DNA of 64,000 nt from Eutreptiella sp. 'Long Island Sound 2002' (taxonomy: Eukaryota; Euglenozoa; Euglenophyceae; Eutreptiales; Eutreptiaceae). The stretch spans positions 15,101,920 through 15,165,919 of the forward strand of contig OZ038387.1 in assembly GCA_964036045.1 (NCBI GenBank). Reading direction: 5' to 3'. Positions 1 to 11,834 of the stretch are shown piece after piece (position 1 is the first letter of the stretch; each line of letters begins with the position of its first letter). Both the position numbers and the translations under genes were made by a program. The notes under the pieces were generated by a model. The model had not been told where the DNA came from. It ran no database searches and worked only from the letters and a program-made list of their open reading frames with translations.

Positions 1-100
1 AGCTTCCGCGAAGACGCCCACATGTGAAAATGGCTGTTATTTCCACCATCCAATAATCGAATGACTGAATTTTGGCACAATCCTTTCCGACCTCCCAGAG

Positions 101-1224
101 CTACTCGCCTATTGGATCCAATCCCAGCGACTCCCACACTGCCCTGTGGCTGAGCTCGTTGTCGTGACCTCCCATTGATGACCAAATATCAGCATGTTCT
201 TCTTGAGACTGCAGTAGTGCCTCTTCGCTGCCTTCTACAAGAACAGGACGCTCACAGTGGACCACTTGCAGTTGTGCGAATGTCTTCCCGGTCGCCTCAC
301 GGCAGGCTTTTTCCCATCCCCTCAACCGAAGGCCGTGTAGGTATGTGAGACAAGGGTAAAAGGTACTATTTATTGACAGTTCGTCACTGTACTGTCACTG
401 AAAAAGGGACATGTAGGTTGGGTGGGTGGGCATGGCATTTTCTCGTGTGCAGATGAGGACACACAAGAATTGAGTGTGGCAGAGCCATAACCAGTGGGGC
501 AGAGAAAGAAATAATTTAGCAGAGCTGTATGCTGCAGTGCATTAGGGGTCCGGGATGCAAGGTGCACACAGTGCTCACCCGTTTGGGCAACAACACGGTG
601 TTCGCACCTCCGACCAACCCTCACAGAAAAGCTCCAAATAACAACACCCACAACCCCAACACGGTAAGCAAATGGTCATCTGACCCACTTTGAAATAACG
701 ATGCATCCTCGTTGCCTATCACTTAACCTCCACGCCCCAAAAAAGGAGCCACAGCAAGGATGTGCCCCTTCTTTGGCCCGTCATGTAGACCAACCAAAGC
801 ATTACCCCCGGGCCCTCTCAACTTCGGCGGGGGGGGTGGGGGGGGTCAGCAGTGGCAAAAATCTGCCGTGACTGGGTCCTTTGTACAGATGTGCATCTGC
901 ACTCCCCCTGCTCCCCAAACAATGAACCAAAGCATTCTTGCAGTGCCACACACAGAGGAAAACAAGGTAGAGAGGGGTAGAGGTGGAGGGGGGGTTGACA
1001 TCTTCCCCATTATTGTACTGGCCTGTGAGATCCAACTCTTCTTGGACTGGGGCGGTACATGGAGGCAGAAGGGCACCGTGACAGCACCTGTGAGCACAAC
1101 CTTCATGATTCTGGACGGCAGAGGAGAATCCTTTGGCGGTGCCAGAAGACGGAAGCAGAAAACCATACAAGCAGCCCCTAATGCCGCCACCATGACGGAT
1201 TGTAAATCTGCCATCAATACACCC
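101..1224 (-). CDS. Unknown multi-exon gene, 3' part (three exons)
   Basis: I do not recognise this protein. Exon 1088-1224 starts after TTGCACAG and is open for 45 codons, Gly-rich, ending with donor GTGCTG in phase 2. Exon 579-619 follows a GAG acceptor, continues in phase 2 with an Arg/Cys-rich stretch (RRCEHRVV) and ends at donor GTGAGC in phase 1. The last exon reaches the TAG at 101-103; its start is unresolved (between about 295 and 345), so a further small exon or a different acceptor may be missing. The tail is acidic (VEGSEEALLQSQEEH) and ends in LGLDPIGE. Phases agree between the first two exons only. The 5' exons are not placed. A plus-strand frame at 760-1275 covers the same DNA but shows no splice logic. 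Confidence 0.45.
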
Positions 1225-1698
1225 CTGTGCAAAAGTGATGGCTTCACAACCCTACATGTCACCCAGCAATACTAAACAACATGACTACGGGATGACACAG
1301 CAACCAGCCAGCTGCATAACCCTTCACAAGCCCCCACAACCCCCAACAATCGTCAACGCCGGCACTCGACGAATCTCACTCAATACTCAACAACGTTGGG
1401 TCCTGCAGGGCATCCTCATTAAAGTGGCCCATAGTATCAATGGGATGTCGGACCCGGAGATGATGGTGCCGTATCGGGGTAACTCCGCTGCCCCCAGCTT
1501 GGCGTATACTATGACCAGGTGCACAATGGGCCCTCCCACAACAAATTGCACGAAACTCCACAACTGTTAAACACCCCTCAACAAGATCACAATGCTTTAA
1601 ACAACCCAACAGCCATACATCTGGTGCTCAATCTGCCGCCTCGTGCGGTCAACTATCAGGGCCCACCAACCCTCCCCCCTTTCTCAGGCGCGAGTTCG

Positions 1699-2645
1699 TC
1701 ATCCTGGCATTGGCCTGCAGAGCAGGCAGTCTGCATTTTTGAGCGCAGCGGATTCCACCTAAAGACAACACGCTGCATATGTGCGACACGACGTGCATGT
1801 GTGGAGCGCATTTGTGACCTGCGTGCCCCTCCCCCGATAGAGATTGTGCTCTGCACGTGTGCGCTTGTGGTTGTTCAGTTTCCATTGGGTTTGGTTGGAG
1901 AGACCCCAATCCACGTGGGGAAGCCTCGGCAAAGGACTTGACCATGTCTACATTTGAATGGTCCGATGCACAACCCACTTGCGCTCCCGCAAATATCTTT
2001 CGACCATGCAGCAGCACTTCACACACCGACCACCGATCGCACTGCGCCTGGTCTAGCCGAGTTGGGCCCTTCAGATTGCTGACAAGGATACATCGCCCCT
2101 CTGTCCAAAATCCTCCCACATCACACAGCATGGCGCCCATGCACGCTAGTTTGCAGCCTGTTCCCAAAAACCTGTGCATTACGTGTGTCGTGTGACAGGG
2201 CCCCCAGGCCACGTCCTGCTATGCTGTGCCAGGTCTTATCATGCAGATGAAGTTGCAGAGCAGGTGAGGAGAATCACAAAAGGCCATTGAAGACATCCCA
2301 TTGAGCAGTGTTGTCTCTGAATCTCGGAATTTCTGAGATCTAGGTGTCACCATTCATGCTTGGTAACCATGTGGGAAACATTGGTACAGCACAGCACTTC
2401 CACCATCCGTCAGCCGATTATGTCAAAACCCAATCCCAACATCGGGGGTGCAGGGGGTTTGGACCAGCCAGCACACAGCAAGCAAGCTTCCATGTCTTCA
2501 GGGATACAACCAACTAACGGAACAGTCAACAGCATCGACAGGGCCTCTAGATCTCTGTCCACCAGAGCCGTCCACAAGAACCTGCTGGACCGGCCCATCC
2601 AGAAACCCCTTGCTTGCTTGGGTGTTGCGCCTCTTCTGGCGGCCA
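1699..2645 (-). CDS. Unknown three-exon gene tail, Cys-rich C-terminus
   Basis: Three exons join in phase. The exon ending at 2563 (start near 2640, exact acceptor unsure) encodes KGFLDGPVQQVLVDGS and exits in phase 1 at donor GTGGAC. Exon 1979-2157, after acceptor GAACAG, is 179 nt and encodes a Cys-containing segment with ILVSNLKGPTRLDQAQ and VLLHGRKIFAGAQ, exiting in phase 0 at GTGGGT. Exon 1699-1758, after TCTTTAG, is exactly 20 codons with ADCLLCRPMPG and a TGA. The last two exons fit without any slack, which supports the model. No family was recognised. Reading straight through the second intron would give a longer open frame, so the internal splice is an inference. Confidence 0.5.
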
Positions 2646-4316
2646 CACGTCGTGCCGACTTTGTTGTTCGTGGCAATGTGGTGCGCAGAAAGAAAAGAAC
2701 GCGCAGTGTGTCCAGCAATTGATACTGACACTCTGCACTCAGGTGTGGCACCGTTCTGACGCTTTGCCTCCACTATTATCGTAAGCATCCGGACAACGGC
2801 AGTGTTTCAAGGACCACCACATCCCACAAAATGTCTTAAACCCACCCTGTGAGACTTCATGACTGTTCCCAGAAGCAGCCACGCACAGTGTGTCTGAGCT
2901 TGCTTATTCACAAGATTCTGAGGAAACAATGACTTCAGTTTTCATTCCCTGCCCAATCGAAGCTGCACAGATGACACACAAATGACAGTTGCTGGCAAAC
3001 AATTTAATGAAAATTCTTGCATATGAAAAGAAGATATGTCTCGCATAGTAATACCCTCATCACAAAAAATCAAGTCCCAGACAAGATTTTCCACTACATC
3101 CCTGCAAGGTTTTGATGCAATAGCAGGCGCGTTGAAGACAAAGTGCAGAGTTCATGGCAGGTGTAAATCGAAGTGCAGATACAGCTGCACATACAAGCAT
3201 CCACAGCAGAAAGAATGCAGATAGCGAATGACCGGCTTGTCAAAGGGATCCTGTAATCCCAAAGCTACCATTGCAGGCATGCCCTGAAATTGATTCAATT
3301 CAAGCCGCAAATCTACATTGTGGTAAAATTCCACTGAATAAAAAAAGAGGGATTTTGGAAAAAAAATTAGAAAAATTTCAGCTGACGCTTGCCAACCGGA
3401 AAACTGCTCACTGGCAAGTCCTCGCTGGCAAAGACTCATAGGTGTACCCGGAGTTTGGACCCGAGACCCCCGCCATTCGTTAGGGGGTTGATGTACAACA
3501 AAGAAAAAACGTGCTGAGGACCTGGGTCTAAATCGATGCACAGCGGCCACAATACGCAAAAAAATTTTGAGCCCCCCACACCCCACATCCCCCAAAAAGT
3601 GGCACCCAGGTATGGGGAGGCGGAGGGGGTCAAAATCGAAAAATTGATTGGCGGATAATTTTGTCTCCCAAAAATGATAATTTTACAAGGGGTTAGACAT
3701 CTGATATCACTCATTGGGGTATGCTACGAGAATGTCCCCCAAAGGGGGGGGGGGGCGGTATGGGGGAATCCCTGCACTGCGCGCGCACTGTGAGCTACTT
3801 TTAGACTAGGTCCGGTTCCCAAGGGAGATGGACTTTAGGCTTTTGCATGGAAGCAACCCAAAGCCTTAAGTCCCTTTATCAACGATGGTTCGTGTTTGAA
3901 GCACAAGAAAACTATTTTTAACACTTCGACCCTTGGAGCACACGAAAAGTGGGGGAAATGGCCAACATGCCAATATTGGGACATATATACCAATGGGACA
4001 CCAAAGCCCATAGAATATGGCATATACCCAAATTGAAGGACCCGTAGTAAGTGTTTACAAACGTACTTACTATGGGCCAAGTCCTCCCTTGGATCCCAAG
4101 TCCTCCCTAAAGAACCCTCAGGCACCCCTTCCAAATGCCCCTAAATTTAGGTCGCCCAAACTACCCTAGCTAAAGACAAATGCAAGCTACCATCCCCTCA
4201 CATAAGACATCATGCAAAATGCGGAAAGCCACACACATATCCTCGTTTCTGTTCAACTGTCAAGTAAGTACAAAATCAGAATGCTCCGGAGCGGCGGCAT
4301 TTGAAAGCTCACTCAC
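2646..4316. other. No gene recognised, 2.65-4.3 kb
   Basis: No exon with both splice sites could be placed. The stretch holds short open frames on both strands, A-rich and G-rich runs near 3350 and 3745, and one copy of the GC-alternating motif GCACTGCGCGCGCACTG at about 3774. Upstream exons of the gene at 1.7-2.6 kb may lie here. Confidence 0.4.
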
Positions 4317-4480
4317 CCTACCAGCTAGTGCCAAAGCCTCGTATGTGTCCACCTCATCCTCAACTGGACCGGGGGCCAAAGTGGCTTGCACGAGGGAATC
4401 CACGTCAACCTCCGGTTTCCACTTGTGGTACAACCACGCATGTTCATCAGCAGTGATGCGGCCTCGCATAGGGCATTCGA
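4317..4480 (-). CDS. Single internal exon of an unknown gene
   Basis: The 164-nt exon follows acceptor GACTACAG (phase 1) and ends at the ideal donor AGG/GTGAGT (phase 0). The frame has mixed, protein-like composition: ADEHAWLYHKWKPEV early, then acidic PGPVEDEVDTYEALALAG. Reading on through the donor stays open for 18 more codons to a TGA, so it could instead be a terminal exon. Neighbouring exons were not found. It might belong upstream of the 1.7-2.6 kb gene. No family assigned. Confidence 0.45.
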
Positions 4481-4519
4481 CTGTAGTCAGGCAAAAACCG
4501 GGGAGTCCGTCACCCCAAC

Positions 4520-4765
4520 TCAAGGGTGGGAATCCATGGTGGAGATGAGCAAAAAAGTGTGAAAAGGGGTGGAAATGGGTGAAAGTGGGTGAAAATCCAA
4601 AAATGCCATAACCCCAATGTGGAAGAAGCATCAAAACCTATGCTGGGGGCAACAATGATGCCCCTAGTGTCACAAAATTTGGGTCTCCAGTACGGCTAGA
4701 CGCCCAAATAGTTGCACTGCGCACGCACTGCGCTTAAGGCGCCCCCTATGGCGCCTCGACTGCGT
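4520..4765. repeat. Dispersed element, copy 1 (related copy at 31.11-31.33 kb)
   Basis: Both copies carry tandem GGGTGAAAATGGG-like words, then about 110 nt later the word TTGCACTGCG followed by CGCACTG. The two copies are diverged and lack clear ends. The GC-alternating word also occurs near 3774 and 30612. This may be the end of an old retroelement; its class cannot be told from sequence alone. Confidence 0.35.
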
Positions 4766-4769
4766 TTGA

Positions 4770-6116
4770 TCTAAGAACCTCTCCTGGGGGTGATTTTCGT
4801 GGCCATTCTGTTGCCCTGCCATTGCATAGCTGGATTTGTGACAATCCTTTTGGCAACCGCTGTGATGCATGCAAAGGCTACATACTTGGCTGCACATTCT
4901 ATACAGGTCTGGATGTGTACACACATGCGAATACATCCACAACACACAAGGCACAACAAAAGGGAGAAACACTGGTCGTGTCGCCACATTTCTGTGTTTG
5001 TGTTCCGTGCCCACTGTGCATGCCTCATGATGTCTGTGAATATCACTGGTGTGCTACAATGGCAGCACTGCATGCAGAAATACCCAACATGAACCAGTAC
5101 CCTGCACCTGCCCACACTCAGACCCTGTGCATGCAGAGCCCCTGCTGTCGCCAAAACCCCATCAAAGAGATCATATTGGGGAAAGAAACAAGGTATGGCA
5201 TTTCGAGACTGTTTCCCAAACCCCCGTCCTTGATTTGGCCTCGCTCGGACAGCCCCACCCCTGGAGTTGCAATGGACCGGCAACCCAGAAATTTTGATGT
5301 GCCTTGCACTGGGACCAAGGAAACACCAACACAACGTGCGTATGCTGATGATCACCGTCCAGTAGTTTGGAACATGATGGTGCCAAACCCTCTGATTTGG
5401 GATGGAAACAGACGGGGCTAGCAATGTGCACAGACTTGGAGGACGTGCAGGGTCGCATATGGCTCAGAATGGCGACAATAAAGCACGCACACGCGCACAC
5501 GCGACAGCAAAGACATGCTGGAGAGTCAGACAACTCTCATGAAGGTATTGTAAGCAACACAACATTTTGCATACAAAAGCTAGGCACCTTTCTGAACAGT
5601 GACATCAGAGAGACATGTGCCAGAGAGACATGTGTAGTGGCCAACGAGGCCTGTAATGCGTACATGTGATTCATGCAGACGTGTGAGGTGTGGGGGCAAA
5701 CGGCATTGCTGCATGTCCCCGTGGTGCGAGAGCAGAATATGCGAGAGTAGAGCCCACCAGGATTAGCGGCCCAACGCGTGCTCAGCCACGCCGGAGCCAG
5801 CCATGGTGACCGAAGGTTGAACTGAGGTTAGTGGCTAGACCACGCCTAATGCCGTTGGAACCACCAGGATTAGAGACCCCAGGCAGGTACCATCGTTGAC
5901 CCTGAGCCAGCCATGGCATATTTGCCTCCTGAGCTTTTTCGTTGGGTAGTTCCACCCAACGCCCCCCCACACACACCATATCCATGAAGACAAGAGCACA
6001 ACAAAGGTGCTCCAAAACAAAATTGCCTTGCCATCATCAACGGCCTCGGCACCGTCACGCAAGAGGGCACAGGGAACGGTCCTCAGACTAAAAGTAGAGG
6101 CGACCCTCCTCCCAAT
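4770..6116. other. No gene recognised, 4.8-6.1 kb
   Basis: Long frames are open on both strands (about 4771-5424), but none shows matching splice sites or a recognisable domain. Segment 5750-5900 repeats a short GAGCCAGCCATGG phrase twice (about 5795 and 5905). I cannot support a gene here. Confidence 0.35.
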
Positions 6117-6430
6117 TCATCGGTTGCGTGACATCGCATTCCTCCGGTCCGCCGGGAGCATGCACATCCAGCCAACTGCAGCAATAAGTTGGTGCATGCG
6201 TGCTATCAGGAGGCACACAAACACACGGACAGACGGACAGACACATACGCCACCAACAGCCTGAAGCATGCCGCAGCATGACAACTTGGACCGTTGGTGT
6301 TGTACTTAAGCGTTCTGAAGCTGCAACCAGATGTGCTGCAGAATCATGGACAAAGAGACGGACATTGGGCTGAAATTGGGGGCGAACTTCGTCAATGCCA
6401 TCAATCCTTCCAGGCTGCTGTGGCATGCTG
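6117..6430 (-). CDS. Unknown gene tail, two exons
   Basis: An exon ending at 6306 (start uncertain, about 6415-6430) encodes DEVRPQFQPNVRLFVHDSA followed by AHLVAASERL and exits in phase 1 at donor GTACAA. The terminal exon 6117-6175 follows TTGCTGCAG, enters in phase 1 and ends at TGA, giving a basic tail (ADRRNAMSRNR). The same terminal DNA is open in another frame to a TAG at 6088, so the tail choice rests on phase only. No family recognised. It may be a small gene or the end of the 6.6-8.2 kb gene if the stop at 6612 is bypassed by an alternative splice. Confidence 0.4.
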
Positions 6431-6611
6431 TGGCATGTTCCGAAACTCCCACGAACGCACTCCAAAATCTAGTGGTGCGGCATGCAGCAGCAGCCTCAAC
6501 CATGGGTGCTTAATTGGGTGTGCGGTCCCAAGCAAGAAATTGTTGGTAGGCCCTACTTGGATATCATGACCCGACAACTCCAACCTTTCAGTCTCTCCCT
6601 GCCACCATGCC

Positions 6612-8223
6612 TTAAATTGGCAATGCTAATGAGCATTGTTGGGCAGAAATGACACTTGACGATCGGCGCAGCCGATGCACCCAATGCATCCAGTCGGATC
6701 CAAAGGAAGACACCACGGTGCCTTCATGCCACCCTGATGGACCAAAGACACTGTAGAGCTGGAGGCGGCACCTGACAAAATGATGGGGATCAGATGGATG
6801 GCACGTGCACAGCACACAAATTGGAGGCTGCATGGCCCATGCATACCACAAACCATCCGGAGACCATATGCCTCTACTTGATCTTTGTGACAACACGACG
6901 TATTGGAAACTGTCTGATGCAGCTGCTTACTTGGGGACATGTTAATGCAAATCCAAGCTGCGTGTTCTCTGTCCCGCGCACACAGAGTCGTCCACATGCT
7001 TGTCTTCGTTGTGCCATGGTGATTGACCCAAAGAGTTGACTGACGACGGAAGGTGTTCTTGGGATGGGTCTGCGACAGACTGACTCAGATGAGCGTGACT
7101 AAAGTGAAGAGAGGTTGCCATGATGGTGGGTTGTCTTGTGACTGTGCACAGATAGCCTCTATCACCTGATTCTCTTTAAACCCAACTAGGACCCTTGGAC
7201 ATCGCGTGTCTTCTTTTTGGTCATCTGGTGCACCCTGTGACCACGTGTACTTTCCGGGGTAGTCTCATGTCAGAGGTCAGCATAAACAGTCAAGCACAGT
7301 CACCACATATGGGCCACCATACTTCCTGGAGAGGGGGACCACGAGTTCCACCACCAATTAGCACCTTTCAACATCATCGCCGAGAGCGGGCACCAGGGGA
7401 ACAAAGTGCCACTGATGTCGGGAATGGCCAGGTCATCCTTAATGCCAACCAGCAACAACTGCAGTCTGTCATCGACCAACCGGCGTCGGTTGGCCATCAA
7501 CTCCAGTCGGTTGAGTGCCAGCTGCCGTCGGTCAACCGAATCCTGCCAGCGATAACCTTAGGCGGTCCTTAGTGAAACACAGGGAAACATCTCATTTCTA
7601 AAGGACATCCGTAGGACTGACTGACTCCCCTTTCAACCCTGGGAACACAACCTGGGGAAACAAGATATTTCCAGGATTTACAGTACAACCCCCTCCCCCC
7701 CAGTGCAAAACATTGCAAATGGCCGACACTCATTCTCTCACTCACTCTGAATTCCGCCCATACAAAAAGGTGACACTACAACCCTCCATCATTGCCATGC
7801 CACAGTGTCAAAAAGCGAACATACCACGTCGTTCCAGCCCAAAGGCCAATGGAAAATTCCTGGCAGCTGATTCCCTTTTTCCAGCGTCACCACCGAAACG
7901 GAGGTCCTTGCATTCAACCCTTGGGTCCCAAGGTCTATCATCTGCATCTCGATATTGCTGTCCTCAAGTACGTGCTGCTTGAGACTGCCTCCACGATACA
8001 CTGATTTCAGGTCTCTCTCGTAAACTGGCATTCAGGGTGTGAGAGGGAAGAGGACTCAGGGAACGTTAAGTGGAAGCCAAGTTTCTGCGGATGGGGAACC
8101 AGGCACACCACTTGGCCCAAACGACGCAGAACAAAATGTGCAATGTCCCCAACCCTAATGTGATAAGATGGCTGGCCGCATGCCACGCCCGCATCGGCAT
8201 TTGCGGGCGCAACCTGGCCTCTC
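6612..8223 (-). CDS. Unknown multi-exon gene, 3' part
   Basis: Exon 7825-8024 enters after TGAATGCCAG, encodes a mixed globular segment (LKQHVLEDSNIEMQMIDLG, then HWPLGWNDV) and ends at the ideal donor GTATGT in phase 0. Exon 7394-7542 (acceptor CTGGCAG) is Arg/Leu-rich and helical (ALNRLELMANRRRLVDDRL) and exits in phase 2 at GTGCCC; a longer form ends at 7365 with donor GTGCTA. Exon 6612-6771 (acceptor TTGTCAG) encodes LQLYSVFGPSGWHEG and DWMHWVHRLRR and ends in TAA. These three total 170 codons with consistent phases. An upstream exon from 8223 (acceptor TGTTTCAG) encodes SYHIRVGDIAHFVLRRLGQV and ends near 8112, but its phase does not match the next exon, so that junction is unsolved. No family recognised. 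Confidence 0.55.
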
Positions 8224-8390
8224 CTGAAACAGAGGGACACGAAGCGGAAGTAATTGCCATCACTTTGCTGCCGTACACGATGCCTGCAGCGTCCAACGTC
8301 TGGTGGTCATGACATTGATGACCTGTCGAGGAATATGCATGCCACAAAATGTTTTACCCAAAGAACAAGATCGTCTATGCACAAGCACCA

Positions 8391-8700
8391 CAGCCATGGA
8401 TGCGATAGTGAATGCAGGGGTGCCACAAAAACATCCATGGTTGTACTCCTCCTTCTTGACTAGCGCCTCCATGGTGATGTGGTGCCCCTGCATTGGGTAC
8501 CAGCATCCATGGTTGTGCCGCCCCTTCGAGACTGCGGGCCCATGGTTGTGCATTACCCCTCTGCATCAACTATCAGCATCCACAGTTGTGTGGTACCCCT
8601 GCATTGACTATCAACATCAACCAATGCAGAGTGGTAAGGAAGTACCATGGATGCTGATAGTCAATGCAGGCGTACCACACAACCATGGATGCTGGCTCCG
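8391..8700. repeat. Direct and inverted repeats of a CCATGG-containing minisatellite
   Basis: Copies of a roughly 45-nt unit (words such as CATCCATGGTTGTG, GGTACCCCTGCATTGAC and their complements) occur in both orientations. The best pair, 8577-8618 and 8650-8691, is inverted with 38 of 42 positions matching and a 31-nt loop, so a long hairpin is possible. Confidence 0.7.
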
Positions 8701-9740
8701 TACCCCTCTCCGACACCGAGGGGTAGTGTCTAGTGGTTGCAGTTTACTCAGATCGTAAGAGGACAGAAGATGCGCATAAGGAACTCTCCCAAAGCATGGA
8801 TTAAACAACCAGGTCTCAACCAGCAGGATGACGATACAAAATGCGAATGTGCACCGTTAGCTGCAACATGTCATCCCAAGTTTTTGTCAGAAGGGAGCAA
8901 AGCAATGAGTTCAGGGTGGTGGGTGGGTGGGGGGGCGGGGGGATGGGGAGGGTAACCCCGCAGATACGCCATGAGGTGTTGCATAGCCCTGTGCCCACCC
9001 AGTGCATGGGTCTGCCGCAATAGTGCAGTGAGTTTGCGACACATGGCTAATGTGCTATTTATGATATCACATGCTATTGGATGCCCACAACTTCTTTCTA
9101 CTTGCCTCGTTCTTATTTTGTTTCTTAATACATTATGTTGCTTCTCTGCTCGGTGAAACATGTGCTTTCTGCTGCATACATCAGCATAGAAGGACGTAGG
9201 GCAGAGGAGGCGCTTGTCATGGGAGTGGTGCTTCTGCCCCATCTGGATGGCATTTTCCTGGCGGTGGAGTTTACTTGACTTTACTTCACTTGACTGTACT
9301 TACCAAGGGGAAGAACAAGAAGTTTGGAGGGTGCTCTCCACCACAAATGATGCAGGAAAGTGCTGCGCTGGAAAGGCAGGGGCGGCGGATGGGGGCGGGG
9401 GTCCACAACGGAGAGCTGGCATGCAGGTTTCAAACACAAATCAGTGAAAAAAACGGCGCGGAAAGGTCCTTCTGTGTTTGGTAACACGGGTGCATGCCAG
9501 TATGAGCCTGTGATTTTGCAGTGAAAACTGCTGCCCTGCTCCTTAATCCATGAGCAGTGGAAGCCGGAGAAAGAACTGCTGTGCACCTTCATGAGCCTTG
9601 GCCAAGAGGAGGAAGCGAGGTCCACACCGTTGAAGTGGCGTGTGTACGCTCATGCTGACACACAGTGAAACAATGCATTGCGCTGAAAAAAGAGACTGAT
9701 GTGCACCATCTGCACTATCCCAGCAGGGTTCCATTCGTAC
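8700..9740. other. No gene firmly recognised, 8.7-9.7 kb
   Basis: Probably intronic if the exons at 6.6-8.2 kb and 9.7-10.3 kb belong together. It holds a G-rich run near 8923-8950. A minus-strand piece ending at 9543 (FLLLAKAHEGAQQFF, stop) looks coding but its splice partners are not clear. Confidence 0.3.
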
Positions 9741-10326
9741 CTTTGTTGTTGCATAATTTTGATCTGACACGGAGCCACAGGATACACTTGACTTGGTCTA
9801 ACAGCTAATTTGTTTCAACTCAGCTACTCTAATTTGTTTTTGCCAGTGAACAACCCTTGGGACCCTCCCCAATTATTTTTGTTGGTTCATCATGCTGCCC
9901 CCCCCCCCCCCCCCCCACCACCTTCGCAATTGCATGACAGTTCAGTGCCTCTGGGTGAATCAATTCTACTCAGCACATGGTGGACAGCTGTCGAACGGGA
10001 TCAGTCTGCCAGATACTCTGCAGAAAATGTCCTGTTGTTAATTGATAATTGACTGGTAACCGATCAACAGGAAAAAGCAAAAAAATACCTTGAGTGATGA
10101 GCCGCAGGTTGCATGATGGAGACTGCAGTATGGAAGTCCGGAGGTGCTGCTTCAGCTCCTGCACAGTGGCATACCTGAGCAATGAATCATTGCGGAATGT
10201 ACGTTGCGGAATTTTTTTCCAAACAGCATTTCTTGTGCTCTTTGGTATTGTACTTCGTCCTGGACTTCTTGGTTTTTGTGGGGCGTGTGGCAGAATGGGG
10301 CTGTTCTCTAAACCAGCAGACTCCAT
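9741..10326 (-). CDS. First exon (plus possible 23-nt microexon) of an unknown gene
   Basis: An ATG at 10324-10326 in a good context (ACCCATGG) opens a 79-codon exon to 10089, exiting in phase 1 at donor GTATTT. The N-terminus is Pro/Ser/Lys/Arg-rich (KPRSPGRSTIPKSTRNAVWK), followed by a helical part (ATVQELKQHLRTSILQSP), which suits a nuclear or RNA/DNA-associated protein, though this is only composition. A 23-nt candidate exon 9741-9763 (acceptor CCGTGTCAG, donor GTACGA) fits in phase 1 to 0. The gene may continue into the exons at 8.2-6.6 kb; the connection is unproven. A minus-strand frame continues above the ATG, so the start is the best guess, not certain. Confidence 0.5.
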
Positions 10327-11834
10327 GGGTTTTGTTGGGCGGCGGAGTGCATGCCATGCACACCAGAACACTCAAGTTTTCGTGGAGTTACCTGGGCTCC
10401 AGAGCACTGAAGGGCGATTGCTGTGCTATGGAGTTCTGGTGTTGGGGATTCATTGTCTTCTGAGTAGACCTCAATACACCAAACACCTCCATTCGGGTGC
10501 AAGGGGGGGGGGGGGGGGTTGATGATCAGTTCACACCGCTGCAGTTTAATGAGACTGTATTATCGGCCTTCTCCGTATTCAACCTCTGATGACCACAGCG
10601 CTCCAAACTTTGGCTTGAAACGTTGCCTCATGCTTTGCACCATCGAATATTTCTTGGTCTAGGGTCAAATTCAGCACCTGTCGGCACGAAATGCAGATGT
10701 ACAGGTCAAACTGGGGTTTTTCTTAACCACATGTGTGTGTGGGGGGGGGGGGGGGGGTTTGAGGGACCCACACACCCAGATCTTTGGCAAACCCACAGAC
10801 CCCGAAATGTCCCACCCCCACCGGGGGGGGGGGGGTATTGGACACCCACACAACCACCCACCCACCCAACTACCATAGGCAAAATGCCTTAGCACAGGCA
10901 AAATGCCTTGACCAGCGCCTTTGGCGCTGACCCAAAGTCCCCCACAATGGCCTACCGGACGGGGGGAGGGGCGGGGTGGAGCTGGCGGGTAACCGATGGC
11001 GGATGGATGGTGACCGTGGGCGTTCCATTTTGTCAGTGTGACGGAGGGATATTTGCGAACTGCCCTGCCTGAGTTTGACCCAGGGTTTTTCTTAGTGTGT
11101 GTCTTATCCTACAGGGTGGGTGGGTGGGTTTGTCAGAAATTCTGGGTGGGTGGGTTTCCAAGCCGAACCGCCATCGGTTAGCCTCCAACAAAGGGGGCCA
11201 TAACCCCTGTCCCTCAGGGGTAAAAAATCTGGATCCTTACGGTCAGGCTTAGCTCGATCAAAAGCCACGGCCAAACATTATCATTCCTTCCCCAATTTAC
11301 AAGGCCTTTCCTGGTTCACCAAGGTGATAGTATACCTCACACCCCTCCCCGAGGGCCATTGCGCCATTTTCAATGGGTGCTGCACAATTTGGTTCTCCAT
11401 CTCTCAAACATCTGCTCTCTAATTGTGATCATGTTCAGTACCAGTGCGAACACGCTCGCCCAAAGGTACAACTCAACCTGGTCATATTGCTTGAGCATAT
11501 TCGGTGCTCAACGTGGCATGCTGATGGACCACTCATGTCGCGGTGCTGCCATGCTGTTGCGCTTCTTCAGTGGTCACTTTGACGGCCATTAACCAAACTC
11601 TGTTCTGTTTGTAGCCAGCGGCAGCATTGGTGGCTGTGTCCGCTGCTTATGGCTCGTATGTACGAATTGCTGGTCTGCCGGTGGTTCTTTGGAATCATCA
11701 GACCGAACAACCCGCAGGCGACAGGGCACCCCCAAGATGAGGCGTGGAATGCTGCTGCTCCTGCATTTCGTGTTCCTGTACCCCCTTTTCCGCCTGAACC
11801 CCTCCATTTGCGCTGCCTGTGTGTGTCATTGAAG
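10327..11834. other. Intergenic, homopolymer-rich, 10.3-11.8 kb
   Basis: No gene supported. The stretch contains poly-G tracts at about 10502, 10741 and 10825, a GGGTGGGTGGG phrase near 11116-11156, and short frames only. Confidence 0.45.

Noticed and set aside
4822-5421. Plus-strand frame with CDACKGYILGCTFYTG, resembling a piggyBac motif
   Set aside because: Only one short phrase agrees, and no catalytic Asp pattern or terminal repeats follow. Likely chance.
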